From positions 90,075 through 154,074 of the forward strand of contig NZ_JACRSY010000006.1 in NCBI RefSeq assembly GCF_014384995.1: a stretch of DNA of 64,000 nt, in the 5' to 3' direction. A model generated the notes under the pieces. That model had not been told where the DNA came from. It searched no databases and saw only the letters and a list, made by a program, of their open reading frames with translations. Below, piece after piece: positions 17,959 to 27,804 of this stretch. Positions within the stretch are counted from its first letter, which is position 1, and each line of letters opens with the position of its first letter. The position numbers and the translations under genes are program-made. This DNA is from Zhenhengia yiwuensis (lineage in GTDB: Bacteria > Bacillota > Clostridia > Lachnospirales > Cellulosilyticaceae).

Positions 17959-18747
17959 ATGAGGTTAATAAGAGAGTTGTTTAATAGTAGGACAATGTTA
18001 ATTAACTTGTCTAAAAATGATTTTAAGAATAAATATAGTGGATCAGCATTAGGTATTGTATGGGGGTTTGTACCCCCTATAATGACTATTTTAATATATT
18101 GGTTTATATTTAACATAGGGTTTAGAATAGTACCTGTAGAAGGAGTCCCATATTTACTTTGGTTAGTATCAGGATTAGTACCATGGTTTTTCTTTTCGGA
18201 ATCAATAGTTAGTGCCACTAATAGCTTTACGGAGTATAGTTATCTAGTAAAAAAAGTAGTTTTTAAAGTTAGTATAATACCTTTAGTAAAAATTATATCT
18301 GCGTTATTCATACATTTGTTTTTTATATGGATATTAATGTATATATTTTTACTTCATGGATATATACCTAGTTTATTTAATTTACAGTTATTATATTATA
18401 CAGGGTGTTTAATCTTTCTAATAATAGGAATATCCTTAGTTACAGCGACAATAAATGTATTCTTTAAAGATGTGAGTCAAATTGTAGTGGTTATATTACA
18501 GTTTGGAGTTTGGTTAGCACCTATTATGTGGAATCCTACAATATTTTCGGATAAGTGGATAAAGATATTAAAGCTAAATCCTTTATACTATATTATTCAA
18601 GGATATAGAGATTCGTTGATATACAATATATCTATTTATGAAAGATTAGATGAAGGAATTTATTTTTGGTGTATTGCAATTGGTATATTTATTTTAGGAG
18701 CATTCTTATTTAAAAAGTTAAAACCACATTTTGCAGACTTATTATAG
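17959..18747 (+). CDS. wzm: ABC-2 polysaccharide export permease (Wzm/TagG type)
   Basis: This 262-residue protein has six predicted membrane helices and the ABC-2 polysaccharide export signature: KNDFKNKYSGSALGIVW near the N-terminus, then PWFFFSESI and LNPLYYIIQGYRD near the end. It pairs with the ATPase starting 10 bp after it. Such exporters move a finished lipid-linked glycan across the membrane (O9a-type O antigen, teichoic acid or S-layer glycan). The rhamnose genes around it suggest a rhamnan-like cargo (inference). Confidence 0.9.
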   Translation: MRLIRELFNSRTMLINLSKNDFKNKYSGSALGIVWGFVPPIMTILIYWFIFNIGFRIVPVEGVPYLLWLVSGLVPWFFFSESIVSATNSFTEYSYLVKKVVFKVSIIPLVKIISALFIHLFFIWILMYIFLLHGYIPSLFNLQLLYYTGCLIFLIIGISLVTATINVFFKDVSQIVVVILQFGVWLAPIMWNPTIFSDKWIKILKLNPLYYIIQGYRDSLIYNISIYERLDEGIYFWCIAIGIFILGAFLFKKLKPHFADLL

Positions 18748-18756
18748 GAGAAAAGA

Positions 18757-19953
18757 ATGGAGACAGTAATTAAGGTTGAGAAGTTAACAAAAACTTATAA
18801 ATTATATGATAAAAATACAGATAGGTTAAAAGAAGCATTATCTTTAACGAAAAAAAAACAATATTATAAAGAATTTCATGCTCTAAAAGAAATATCTTTT
18901 TCTGTCAGAAAAGGAGAAACAGTAGGTATACTAGGTACTAACGGTTCTGGAAAATCAACTATTCTAAAAATTATAACAGGTGTACTTAATAGCACAGCTG
19001 GAAATGTAGAAGTAAGAGGTAGAATATCTGCACTATTAGAATTAGGTGCAGGATTTAATATGGAATATACAGGAATTGAAAATATATATTTGAATGGTAT
19101 GATGATGGGATTAACAAGGGAAGAGGTAAAACATAGATTACAAGATATTATCGACTTTGCAGATATAGGAGATTTTGTTTATCAACCTGTTAAAACCTAC
19201 TCAAGTGGAATGTTTGCTAGACTGGCATTCGCGGTATCTATAAATGTTGAACCTGATATACTTATAGTTGATGAAGCACTATCAGTGGGGGATATGTATT
19301 TTCAAGAAAAATGTTTTGAAAAAATGAAGCAGATGGTAAACAAAGGTGCAACTATTTTATTTGTAAGTCATAGTTTACCTGCAATAAGAAATTTTTGTGA
19401 TAGAGCTATATGGATAGAGAAAGGAAAATTAAAATTACAAGGTAAAGCAGAAGATGTATGCGAAAGTTACAAAAAATATTTAGAGGATTTTAATAAGAAA
19501 ATAGAAGTTACAGAATTAAGAGCGATAGATCATACAATAAAGGCTAAAAATAAAATCTGTATTATGGGAGTATCGTTGAATAAGGAACTATATTATACTG
19601 ATGAAGATATAGAAATATGTATAGACTTAAAGTTTATGACAGAACAAATTAAATATGGAATAGGAATTATTATACGAGATAGTAAAGGGGATATTGTAAC
19701 ACTATTTAATACAATAAGAGATGATATTCTACTAGAAAAAAATATAGGACAAATAAAACTAGTAATTCCTAAAAACGACTTTTTAAGTGGCACATATTAT
19801 ATTTCAGCTAGTGTATGTGATGATATGATTATGTATCCTTATGATACAGAAGAGTATATTGCTAAGTTTGAAATTAATTCTGTAAATAATAAAATAGGAA
19901 TACCTATTTCAGAAGGACAATTTCGTGCAAAACATAAGTGGATATATAGATAA
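18757..19953 (+). CDS. wzt: ABC polysaccharide export ATPase with C-terminal Wzt-type glycan-binding domain
   Basis: This 398-residue protein has a nucleotide-binding domain (about 1-245: Walker A GTNGSGKST, signature YSSGMFARLAF, Walker B ILIVDEALSVGD, H-loop SHS) and a C-terminal beta-sandwich extension (about 255-395). Wzt proteins with this extension bind the non-reducing terminal modification of the glycan before export, so the cargo probably carries a defined end cap. It is coupled to the permease upstream and followed 46 bp later by the fusion glycosyltransferase that could build the cargo. Confidence 0.9.
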   Translation: METVIKVEKLTKTYKLYDKNTDRLKEALSLTKKKQYYKEFHALKEISFSVRKGETVGILGTNGSGKSTILKIITGVLNSTAGNVEVRGRISALLELGAGFNMEYTGIENIYLNGMMMGLTREEVKHRLQDIIDFADIGDFVYQPVKTYSSGMFARLAFAVSINVEPDILIVDEALSVGDMYFQEKCFEKMKQMVNKGATILFVSHSLPAIRNFCDRAIWIEKGKLKLQGKAEDVCESYKKYLEDFNKKIEVTELRAIDHTIKAKNKICIMGVSLNKELYYTDEDIEICIDLKFMTEQIKYGIGIIIRDSKGDIVTLFNTIRDDILLEKNIGQIKLVIPKNDFLSGTYYISASVCDDMIMYPYDTEEYIAKFEINSVNNKIGIPISEGQFRAKHKWIYR

Positions 19954-19999
19954 GAATAGTTTATAAGATTTATCTGCATAAATAAGAGGAGGTGGAAAC

Positions 20000-22900
20000 A
20001 TGGATAGAATAAAGGGTAAAAAAATATTAATAACTAATTATTCTATAGCTGAATTTGCAGGATCAGAAATTAATTGCTTAAGCTTAGCTCTACAATTCAA
20101 GAAAATGGGAGCAATAGTAGAGGTAGCGACTTTTAACTTTGGTGAACCTATCAGAGAAAAATTTGAAAAAAGTGAAATAATCGTTACCAATATATTATTA
20201 GAAGAATTAAAAGAAAAGAGTTATGATTTAATTTGGGCACATCACACAATAGTATTAGATTATTTGATTTTTATAAAACAAATAAAAGGGTATAAAATAA
20301 TTTTTAGTTCTCTATCTCCCTTTGAACCCTTAGAGGTCGCACCTTATTATGCAAATGAACTAACTCTATGTTTAGCTAATAGTGAAGAAACTAGAAAAAA
20401 AATATTGGAAGAGAATGTTGAAGAATCCAATATCTATGTTTTTCCTAATTACGTAGATGAAGAATTTTTTAAGTATACATGGGACAGAAGAAATGATTTG
20501 CCCAAAAAAGTAGCGATAGTTTCAAATCATTTACCTATAGAAGAAATTCAGCTAATAGATTTATTAAGAGAAGATGGAGTAGAAGTGGATATTTATGGTG
20601 TAGGATATATACAAACACTAATAACTCCAGAAATACTTATTGGTTATGATTTAATTATTTCAATAGGAAAAACTGTTCAGTATGCAATGGCAATGGGGAT
20701 TCCTTTATATTGTTATGATATTCATGGAGGACCAGGATGGATAGATGAAAAAAATATTTATGATACTTTTAATACTAATTTTTCAGGAAGAGGATTTAAA
20801 AGGTATTTAGCAGAAGAAATATATGTAGACTTATTGAAGGGATATAGCCATAGTAAACTAAACCTTATTAAGCTAAAAGAGTTTGTTAGAAAGTATTGCA
20901 GTCTAGAAAAAAATCTTAATATTATACTAGAAGAGGTATTTAAGAGTAATATTGGGGTTAATTTAGATGAAGTAAGAAGAAAATATCAAAAAGTCAAAAG
21001 AAGTAATGAGGCATTAGTTCGTGAATATAAGTATAATATGTATAGAAGAATAAAAATTAATGAAATAACTAATCTTAACACGCAGCTCCAAACAGAAAAA
21101 ATAGATTATCAAAATGAAATAAATAATATTAATGATAAAACTAATCTGCAAGCATTAGAAAATGAAAAACAGCGGCTGATAATAGAGGAACAGAATCAAA
21201 AAATTAATGACTTATTAGAAAAAATAGATATTAGCAATAAGGTTATAGAGGAAAAAGAGATTATTATAGTTCAACAACAAAATGAACTAAAAAATAAAGA
21301 GAATGTTATTAGAGAAGTTTCTAGTACATTATTGAATAGAGAAAATTTAATAAAAGAGATAAGTAAACAATTAGAAAATAAAAGAGAGACAATAATGGAA
21401 AAAGAACAAGAGATTTTACAGATTAAAAAAGAAATTTTAGAAAGAGAAAATATCATTAATCAACAAATCAAGGAACTTGAGCAAAAAGAAGCAAATTGTA
21501 AGTACTTGTTAGAACTTAATGCAGAAAAAGATATGATACTAAATGAAATTTATAGTTGTAGAGGTTGGAAGGCTTTAGATAAATATAGAAGAGTTAAAAA
21601 AAAGTTTAAAAAGGCTATAAAAAATCCTAAATTAGTGATTAAAAAATTGCGTCTAAACCCCGTACTGAGTTTAGAAGATAAAAGGATGAGTGATAAAGAT
21701 ATTGAAAATTATGATGATTTAGTATCAGTAGTAATACCTATTTATGATAGAACAGATGTGTTAATTCAAAGTATTGAATCTATTCTTAATCAATCATATG
21801 ATAATATTGAATTGATTTTGGTGTGTGATGGTTCTCCACAATCAACACTTGATATAGTAAAGCAATATGAGCAGCATCCTAAGGTAAGAGTATTTTACTA
21901 TAAAGATAATAGTGGGAATGCAGTTCGTGGAAGAAATAAGGCAATTAGGGAAGCAAGAGGTAGATATTTTGCATTTCAGGATAGTGATGATATAGCAGAA
22001 CAAGATAGAATTAAAATTTCTATAGAATATATGAGAAAATATGATGTAGATGTTGTGTATGGTGGTTGGAGAGCATTAGTTGATGGGAGTAGAAAAATAA
22101 ATATTGAAGATGGGCAAGAGATATTTAGCCCTGATTGTAACTATGATATGCTAAAAGAAATATGTGTTCCTTGTCAAAGTACTGTCATGGCAAAAACAGA
22201 AGCGCTTAGGACTGTTGGGGGCTTAAAAACTACTATGAGATATAGAGAGGATCACGAATTATGGCTTAGATTAGCTTATAGTGGCTATAAGTTTAAAGCT
22301 ATAAATGAAATTTTAACTAATTTACGATTACATGAGAATAATTTAGAGTTGACTTTTAAAGATGAAGATAATAAATGGTTTAATATTATGTTAGAAGAAC
22401 ATACTAAATTGATTAAAATGAAGCCTAAGATAGCATATTTAATACCAGGATGTGGAATTTCTGGTGGCATTGCAGTTATATGTCAGCATATCAATCGATT
22501 ACAAAAAAGAGGCTATGAGGTTTTAATTATTACAGAAGACGATAATACAACTATTGATTGGTTCCCGAATCAGAATGTGGATATAGTGACTATGGAGAAT
22601 GTGCCGACTAATATTGATATCTTAGTTGCAACAGGATGGTCTACAGCCTATACAGCTCAACATATTAATGCGAATAAAAAGTACTATTTTGTACAGTCTG
22701 ATGAAAGCCGTTTTTATGAAAAAGAATCCTATGAATATAGAAGAGCTTTAGAAACATATAAGATGGATTATGAGATTATTACGGAAGCTAAATGGATACA
22801 GAAATGGTTAAAAGAGGAATTTGGTAAAGAAGCCCATTATGTTCCAAATGGGCTAGATGAAAAAATTATACATAAAACACAGCCAATGGTACCTAAAGGG

Positions 22901-23398
22901 GAGAAACTAAGGATATTATTAGAAGGGCCTATAGATATTCCATTTAAAGGTATGGAAGATGCATTTAATGCAATTAATGGACTAGATTGTGAGGTATGGT
23001 GTATTAGTTCGGCAGGAAGACCAAAACCTGAATGGCACTGTGATAGATTTTTTGAAAAGGTACCTATGGAACAAATGAAGTATATTTACTCAAGTTGTGA
23101 TATATTTCTCAAAATGAGTAGAGTAGAAGGATTTTTTGGCCCTCCATTAGAAATGATGGCATGTGGTGGAGCATGTGTTGTTAGTAAGGTAACAGGTTAT
23201 GATGAGTATATTACGAATGAGTATAATGCATTAGTGGTTGAACAAGGAGATGTTGAAGGTGCACATCAAGCATTAAGAAGATTGCTTGAAGATCAAGTAT
23301 TAAGACAACAATTAGTTATGAATGGATATAAAACAGCTAGCGAATGGAAATGGGAACCAAGCATAGATATATTAGAAAATATTTATAGTAACAAATAA
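20000..23398 (+). CDS. Multidomain glycosyltransferase: GT-B-like N-terminus, coiled coil, GT2, C-terminal GT4
   Basis: This 1132-residue fusion shows four blocks: a GT-B-like N-terminal domain (about 1-310, with an AGSEINCLSLALQFKK start), a long Glu/Lys/Asn-rich coiled coil (about 340-525), a GT2 domain (about 575-790; VSVVIPIYDRTD, nucleotide site CDGSP, DxD-type FQDSDD) and a GT4-like domain (about 805-1130; GGIAVICQHI and the donor-binding SRVEGFFGPPLEMMACG). It is cytoplasmic and probably adds at least two different residues. WsaE-type S-layer-glycan synthases and WbdA/WbdD polymerases are comparable multidomain systems; the coiled coil could set spacing or chain length (inference). Directly downstream of wzt. 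Confidence 0.85.
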   Translation: MDRIKGKKILITNYSIAEFAGSEINCLSLALQFKKMGAIVEVATFNFGEPIREKFEKSEIIVTNILLEELKEKSYDLIWAHHTIVLDYLIFIKQIKGYKIIFSSLSPFEPLEVAPYYANELTLCLANSEETRKKILEENVEESNIYVFPNYVDEEFFKYTWDRRNDLPKKVAIVSNHLPIEEIQLIDLLREDGVEVDIYGVGYIQTLITPEILIGYDLIISIGKTVQYAMAMGIPLYCYDIHGGPGWIDEKNIYDTFNTNFSGRGFKRYLAEEIYVDLLKGYSHSKLNLIKLKEFVRKYCSLEKNLNIILEEVFKSNIGVNLDEVRRKYQKVKRSNEALVREYKYNMYRRIKINEITNLNTQLQTEKIDYQNEINNINDKTNLQALENEKQRLIIEEQNQKINDLLEKIDISNKVIEEKEIIIVQQQNELKNKENVIREVSSTLLNRENLIKEISKQLENKRETIMEKEQEILQIKKEILERENIINQQIKELEQKEANCKYLLELNAEKDMILNEIYSCRGWKALDKYRRVKKKFKKAIKNPKLVIKKLRLNPVLSLEDKRMSDKDIENYDDLVSVVIPIYDRTDVLIQSIESILNQSYDNIELILVCDGSPQSTLDIVKQYEQHPKVRVFYYKDNSGNAVRGRNKAIREARGRYFAFQDSDDIAEQDRIKISIEYMRKYDVDVVYGGWRALVDGSRKINIEDGQEIFSPDCNYDMLKEICVPCQSTVMAKTEALRTVGGLKTTMRYREDHELWLRLAYSGYKFKAINEILTNLRLHENNLELTFKDEDNKWFNIMLEEHTKLIKMKPKIAYLIPGCGISGGIAVICQHINRLQKRGYEVLIITEDDNTTIDWFPNQNVDIVTMENVPTNIDILVATGWSTAYTAQHINANKKYYFVQSDESRFYEKESYEYRRALETYKMDYEIITEAKWIQKWLKEEFGKEAHYVPNGLDEKIIHKTQPMVPKGEKLRILLEGPIDIPFKGMEDAFNAINGLDCEVWCISSAGRPKPEWHCDRFFEKVPMEQMKYIYSSCDIFLKMSRVEGFFGPPLEMMACGGACVVSKVTGYDEYITNEYNALVVEQGDVEGAHQALRRLLEDQVLRQQLVMNGYKTASEWKWEPSIDILENIYSNK

Positions 23399-23413
23399 AA
23401 TATTTCGTTTATA

Positions 23414-23448
23414 AATAATAGAGGGAATAAATAATTCCCTCTATTATT
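23414..23448. terminator. 15-bp perfect hairpin between the fusion glycosyltransferase and the next gene
   Basis: AATAATAGAGGGAAT (23414-23428) and its complement (23434-23448) flank an AAATA loop. Only a weak T tail follows, so it may attenuate rather than end transcription. Confidence 0.55.
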
Positions 23449-23466
23449 TAAGTAAGGATGATGAAA

Positions 23467-24027
23467 ATGAATAGTAAAATAAAAAAATGTGTTTTTTTGT
23501 TTATATTGACTTTGATGGTGAATCTTATTATTTTTGTTAGGTTTATGGTATTTCCTCAGAATGAAGAGCAAATTATAGGACAGAATTTAGTAAGCATAAC
23601 AGAAGACATTAATATGAATAATACTATAATACAGACACTTATACCTAATAATGATACTATAGTAGGAATGGAAATATTTTTTTCAACCTTTAATCGAGAA
23701 AATCCAGGGAATACTAATATTTCTCTATTAGACGGGGATAAAGAAATATTTAATTATGAAATTGACAATAGTAAAATAATTGATAATGAATATTTGGAAC
23801 TAGATAACCTAAGAATAAATGTGGAAAAAGGCCATGTATATACTTTAATGTTGAGTTCAGATAACTCCAATGAAGGAATTACTGCATGGAAAGATGCAGA
23901 AAATAACTTAGTATTAACAATTGAATATGCTAAAGTATTAAATATTTTACAAATAATATTTATTAATGTGGTATTTCTTATTTTAAATATCGTATGGATT
24001 AAATTATTTACATTTCTAAAAAGATAG
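23467..24027 (+). CDS. Hypothetical protein with two membrane segments and an extracytoplasmic beta-domain
   Basis: This 186-residue protein has one hydrophobic helix near each end (about 5-25 and 155-180) with about 125 residues outside the membrane between them. The outer part is predicted beta-rich (VGMEIFFSTFNREN, ISLLDGDKEIF) and resembles the jelly-roll-like domains attached to some large membrane glycosyltransferases; I do not recognise a named family. ATGs at 23458 and 23461 lie too close to the AAGGA site; 23467 has 8-base spacing. It sits between glycosyltransferases, so a part in glycan export or modification is plausible only from context. Confidence 0.55.
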   Translation: MNSKIKKCVFLFILTLMVNLIIFVRFMVFPQNEEQIIGQNLVSITEDINMNNTIIQTLIPNNDTIVGMEIFFSTFNRENPGNTNISLLDGDKEIFNYEIDNSKIIDNEYLELDNLRINVEKGHVYTLMLSSDNSNEGITAWKDAENNLVLTIEYAKVLNILQIIFINVVFLILNIVWIKLFTFLKR

Positions 24028-24042
24028 GAGTGTAGGGTTAAA

Positions 24043-25647
24043 ATGAATAACCTTAAGAAAATTTATGAGCATATAAAATATGATGGTATAAGGAAAACAT
24101 ATTATAAATGTATTAATAAAGTAGAACAGATAGTTATTTCCTATAATTATTACGATACATGTAAAAAGAAAGAAAGGGATATAAATACTAAATTTATAAA
24201 TGAAGTAAATAACTATCCTAAAATAAGTATAGTAGTCCCTGTTTTTAATGTAGATGATAGATTTTTAATTGAATTAATAGAATCAGTTATTAAACAGATA
24301 TATCCTTATTGGGAATTGTGTTTAGTAAATGCAGGTAATCTTTCAAGCAATGAAGAGATTATATTAAGTTATCAAAAAAATGAAACTAGAATAGTGTATA
24401 AGAAACTAGAAATAAATAAAGGAATTGCATTAAATACTAATGAAGCTATTTCTTTAGCAACAGGAGATTTTATAGCATTTTTAGATCATGATGATTTTAT
24501 AACACAAGATGCCCTATCTGAGGTAGCTAACTGTATTTTACAAAAGGAACCAGATATTATTTATTCAGATGAAGATAAAACAAATGAAAAAGGAAATAAA
24601 TTTTTTGAACCGCATATTAAGCCTAAGTGGTCTCCTAGGACTTTGTTAAGTTATAATTATATTTGTCATTTTCTTGTAGTAAGAAAAAGATTAATAGATA
24701 AATATGGAGAATTAAAAGAAGGATATGAAGGTAGTCAAGATTATGAATTTATACTAAGAATGTGTGAGAATACAGGAAAGATTGAGCATATTCCTAAAAT
24801 TTTATACCATTGGAGAGTAAGCAAAACATCTACCGCAGGCAATATATATCAAAAGAAACATGCTATAGAAAGTTCAAGAAAAGTCATAGAAGATTGGGGA
24901 AAAAATAAAAATTATGATTTAGATGTAAGATCAGGAGAATATATAGGGTCACAGATTATTAAGTCTAAAAGAAAGTTAGATGAAAATATTAATATTATTA
25001 TTTATGATAAAGAAATAAAAGATAAGAAATTTATAATAGATAAATTAGGGCATTGTCTAGGTAAAGAAAAATTTGAAGTATACTTTTATAGTATTGATAA
25101 TGGGCGTATAGAGAAAGATGAGGAAATTATAAATCAACAAGAACTATATAAGAAATTAATGAGAAATAAATATACAGTAGTATTACATGCATTAACAGAT
25201 TTTACAGATAAAGAATTATTTATAAATTTATACCGAGAAACTTATATAACAAATGCACTTATAGTATCTCCATTAATTTTAAAAGATAGAAAAACTATTA
25301 GATCTTTAGGATTAAGTATTAAAGGTAATAGCATAAAAAGGGTATATGAAGGCAAAAAGATAAATTTTCAAGGATATATGGGACGTTTAAGTATAGCTCA
25401 AAATGTAGATGCTATAGAACCTATAACATTTTTGATAGATACTAAAGAATTTATTGAGAATATAGGCTTAAGCTTTTTTGAAATAGATAGGTGGCTTAAG
25501 TACTGTGAAAAAGTTTCTTTTAATGAACAATATATAGTAGTTTCTCCTCAGTTAAAGGTAATAAATGATAGTGAATTAATTATTAAAGAAAATAGTAAAA
25601 TATTTAATGTATTAGATAAATATATGAATTTTTTTCAGTATTTCTAG
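24043..25647 (+). CDS. Glycosyltransferase family 2 protein with extra C-terminal domain
   Basis: The 534-residue protein has a GT2/GT-A domain at about 65-290 with ISIVVPVFNVDD, the metal-binding FLDHDDF and YEGSQDYEF. This layout, with an IIYSDEDK stretch, is typical of rhamnan/O-antigen GT2 enzymes such as the N-terminal part of WsaE-like proteins. Residues 300-534 form a further domain I cannot assign, including RSLGLSIKG as seen in the C-terminal parts of these enzymes. The ribosome site AGGAG lies 10 bp before the start. Donor unknown; dTDP-rhamnose is a fair guess from the cluster. Confidence 0.8.
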   Translation: MNNLKKIYEHIKYDGIRKTYYKCINKVEQIVISYNYYDTCKKKERDINTKFINEVNNYPKISIVVPVFNVDDRFLIELIESVIKQIYPYWELCLVNAGNLSSNEEIILSYQKNETRIVYKKLEINKGIALNTNEAISLATGDFIAFLDHDDFITQDALSEVANCILQKEPDIIYSDEDKTNEKGNKFFEPHIKPKWSPRTLLSYNYICHFLVVRKRLIDKYGELKEGYEGSQDYEFILRMCENTGKIEHIPKILYHWRVSKTSTAGNIYQKKHAIESSRKVIEDWGKNKNYDLDVRSGEYIGSQIIKSKRKLDENINIIIYDKEIKDKKFIIDKLGHCLGKEKFEVYFYSIDNGRIEKDEEIINQQELYKKLMRNKYTVVLHALTDFTDKELFINLYRETYITNALIVSPLILKDRKTIRSLGLSIKGNSIKRVYEGKKINFQGYMGRLSIAQNVDAIEPITFLIDTKEFIENIGLSFFEIDRWLKYCEKVSFNEQYIVVSPQLKVINDSELIIKENSKIFNVLDKYMNFFQYF

Positions 25648-25729
25648 ATAGAAGAATTTTGAGACAGGAAACAAAAGGAAAATATTTTATATGCTTCATT
25701 ATCATAATAATTAGTTATACCGTAGATAA

Positions 25730-25761
25730 TAGTTTATTAATAATAAACTAGATAACCTTTT
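25730..25761 (+). terminator. AT-rich hairpin with T-run between glycosyltransferase genes
   Basis: TAGTTTAT and ATAAACTA pair around TAATA, and CTTTTT follows at 25755-25760. The stem is weak (few GC pairs), so it is a marginal terminator. The 219-bp gap 25648-25866 holds nothing else I can support. Confidence 0.35.
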
Positions 25762-25866
25762 TAAGTATACTTTTTCTAAGATTAATTAATTATATCTACC
25801 CATATAATGATATAAAACTGTTAAAAAAGTTTATCTTCAAGTTATTTTAATAGAAAGGAGATTTAA

Positions 25867-26832
25867 ATGGTTTCTATTGTTATTCCTAATTATAATGGAA
25901 ATAACTATTTAGATAGGTGTTTACAGTCTATTAATGTAAATAATACATTGGTACAAGAAGTTATAATTATAGATAACTATTCTAGGGATGGGGAGTATAA
26001 CTGGGTTAAAAAAAAATATCCATATATAATATGGAAACAGCTTAATAAAAATTATGGGTTTAGTAAAGCAGTAAATAAAGGAATTCATATGGCTAGAGGG
26101 AAATATATACTTTTATTAAATAATGATACTGAGATTTATGAGGACTTTATAGAAGAGCTAGTAAGAAGTATCGAAAATGATGAAAGAATATTTGCAGTAT
26201 GTAGTCAGATGATTCAATATTATCACCAAAATCTTATAGATGATGCAGGAGATGAATATACTATTTTAGGATATACTAATAAGAGAGGAGCAGGAGGACC
26301 TTTAAATAGATATAATAAAGAGGAAAAAGTCTTTTCTGCATGTGCAGGTGCGGCACTATATCGTAAGTCTATCTTTGAGGAAATAGGTTACTTTGACGAG
26401 CATTTCTTTGCCTATATGGAAGATGTAGATATTTCTTATCGAGCACTTATACATGGTTATAAAAATATGTATTGTCCTGAGGCAAAAGTTTTACATATAG
26501 GAAGTGCCACATCTGGAAGTAAGTATAATGCATTCAAAGTGAGATTAGCAGCTAGGAATAATATCTATGTTCCTTATAAAAATATGCCATTCTTACAGCT
26601 CATCATCAATATGCCATTTTTACTTTTAGGCTATTTAATTAAATATATATTCTTCATAAAAAAAGGTTTTGGAAAAGAGTATAGAGAAGGTTTACTAGAA
26701 GGGCTAAGAACATTAAAGAAGATAAATAAAGTTAAATTTAAATGGAAAAATATTGTTAATTATTTCTATATAGAATGGTTATTGGTTAAAAATACATTAA
26801 GTTATATAGGAATGAAAGTTTTTAATAGATAG
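25867..26832 (+). CDS. Glycosyltransferase family 2 (rhamnosyltransferase-like)
   Basis: The 321-residue protein starts directly with the GT-A fold (VSIVIPNYNGNNYLDRCLQSI), has LLNNDTEIY as its metal-binding site (about residue 80) and the FAYMEDVDISYR acid motif near residue 180, all typical of WbbL/RfbF-like rhamnosyltransferases. A hydrophobic stretch near 240-262 may bind the membrane. It lies immediately upstream of rfbD and rfbC, which make the likely donor dTDP-L-rhamnose. Confidence 0.85.
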   Translation: MVSIVIPNYNGNNYLDRCLQSINVNNTLVQEVIIIDNYSRDGEYNWVKKKYPYIIWKQLNKNYGFSKAVNKGIHMARGKYILLLNNDTEIYEDFIEELVRSIENDERIFAVCSQMIQYYHQNLIDDAGDEYTILGYTNKRGAGGPLNRYNKEEKVFSACAGAALYRKSIFEEIGYFDEHFFAYMEDVDISYRALIHGYKNMYCPEAKVLHIGSATSGSKYNAFKVRLAARNNIYVPYKNMPFLQLIINMPFLLLGYLIKYIFFIKKGFGKEYREGLLEGLRTLKKINKVKFKWKNIVNYFYIEWLLVKNTLSYIGMKVFNR

Positions 26833-26850
26833 ATAAAATGGAGGTAGACC

Positions 26851-27804
26851 ATGAAAGTATTGCTAACAGGTGGCAATGGACAGTTAGGCATTGCACTTAA
26901 AAATGAATTTACACAGATAGGTCAAATTTATGAAGTAATCAGCACAGACTATGATACTTTAGATATTACAAACTTTGAACAAGTAAAAGAATATTTAATA
27001 GCTAACAAAGTAGATATAGTCATAAACTGTGCAGCACACACTGCTGTAGATAAATGTGAAGAAGCGATGGAGCGTGCTTATCAGATTAATGCGGTAGGAC
27101 CACGCAACTTAGCTATTGTATGTGAACAAATAGGCGCAAAAATTGTACAAGTTTCTACAGACTATGTTTTTGATGGAGCGTTTAATACATTAGAGGCTAA
27201 GCAAGTAGGTTTAGAAGATGTATTACAGTCACGCATAGAGAAGGCTAAGCTTAGTCGACCATGGCGTGAGGATGATAAAGTAGCGCCTCAAAGTATTTAT
27301 GGGACAAGCAAGCTAATGGGTGAAGAACTTGTTCGCACGTTATGTAAAAAACATTTCATTATTCGTACAGCATGGCTTTATGGTGAAGGTAATAACTTTG
27401 TTAGAACAATGCTCAAGTTAGCACAGACAAATAAGGAACTTAATGTAGTAGGAGACCAGTTTGGTAATCCTACTTATGCTAAAGATTTAGCCGTAGCTAT
27501 TGTGAACCTGATCCAAACAGAATATTATGGTGTGTACCATGGAACTTGTGAAGGAACATGCTCGTGGTATGATTTTGCTACAAAAATATTTGAACTTAAA
27601 GGAATAGATGTTAAGGTCAACAAAGTAACGAGTGAACAATTTGTAAGACCTGCTAAAAGGCCATTTTACTCTTCATTAGATAACTTTATGCTGAAAATCC
27701 AAGGACTAAATACCTTTAGGCCATGGCAAGAAGCATTAGCAGATTATCTAGAAGCAGATACAGCATGGCAAGAGGAAAACTTAGGAGGTAAAGTTAATGG
27801 GTAA
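26851..27804 (+). CDS. rfbD: dTDP-4-dehydrorhamnose reductase
   Basis: Last step of dTDP-L-rhamnose synthesis. The 317-residue NADPH-dependent reductase has LLTGGNGQLGIAL (residues 4-16), the NCAAHTAVDKCE stretch, STDYVFDG, the active-site YGTSK and the RTAWLYGEG motif. An insertion near residues 113-148 makes it slightly longer than the common 285-300 residues. Its stop overlaps rfbC by 8 bp, so the pair is translationally coupled. Confidence 0.95.
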   Translation: MKVLLTGGNGQLGIALKNEFTQIGQIYEVISTDYDTLDITNFEQVKEYLIANKVDIVINCAAHTAVDKCEEAMERAYQINAVGPRNLAIVCEQIGAKIVQVSTDYVFDGAFNTLEAKQVGLEDVLQSRIEKAKLSRPWREDDKVAPQSIYGTSKLMGEELVRTLCKKHFIIRTAWLYGEGNNFVRTMLKLAQTNKELNVVGDQFGNPTYAKDLAVAIVNLIQTEYYGVYHGTCEGTCSWYDFATKIFELKGIDVKVNKVTSEQFVRPAKRPFYSSLDNFMLKIQGLNTFRPWQEALADYLEADTAWQEENLGGKVNG

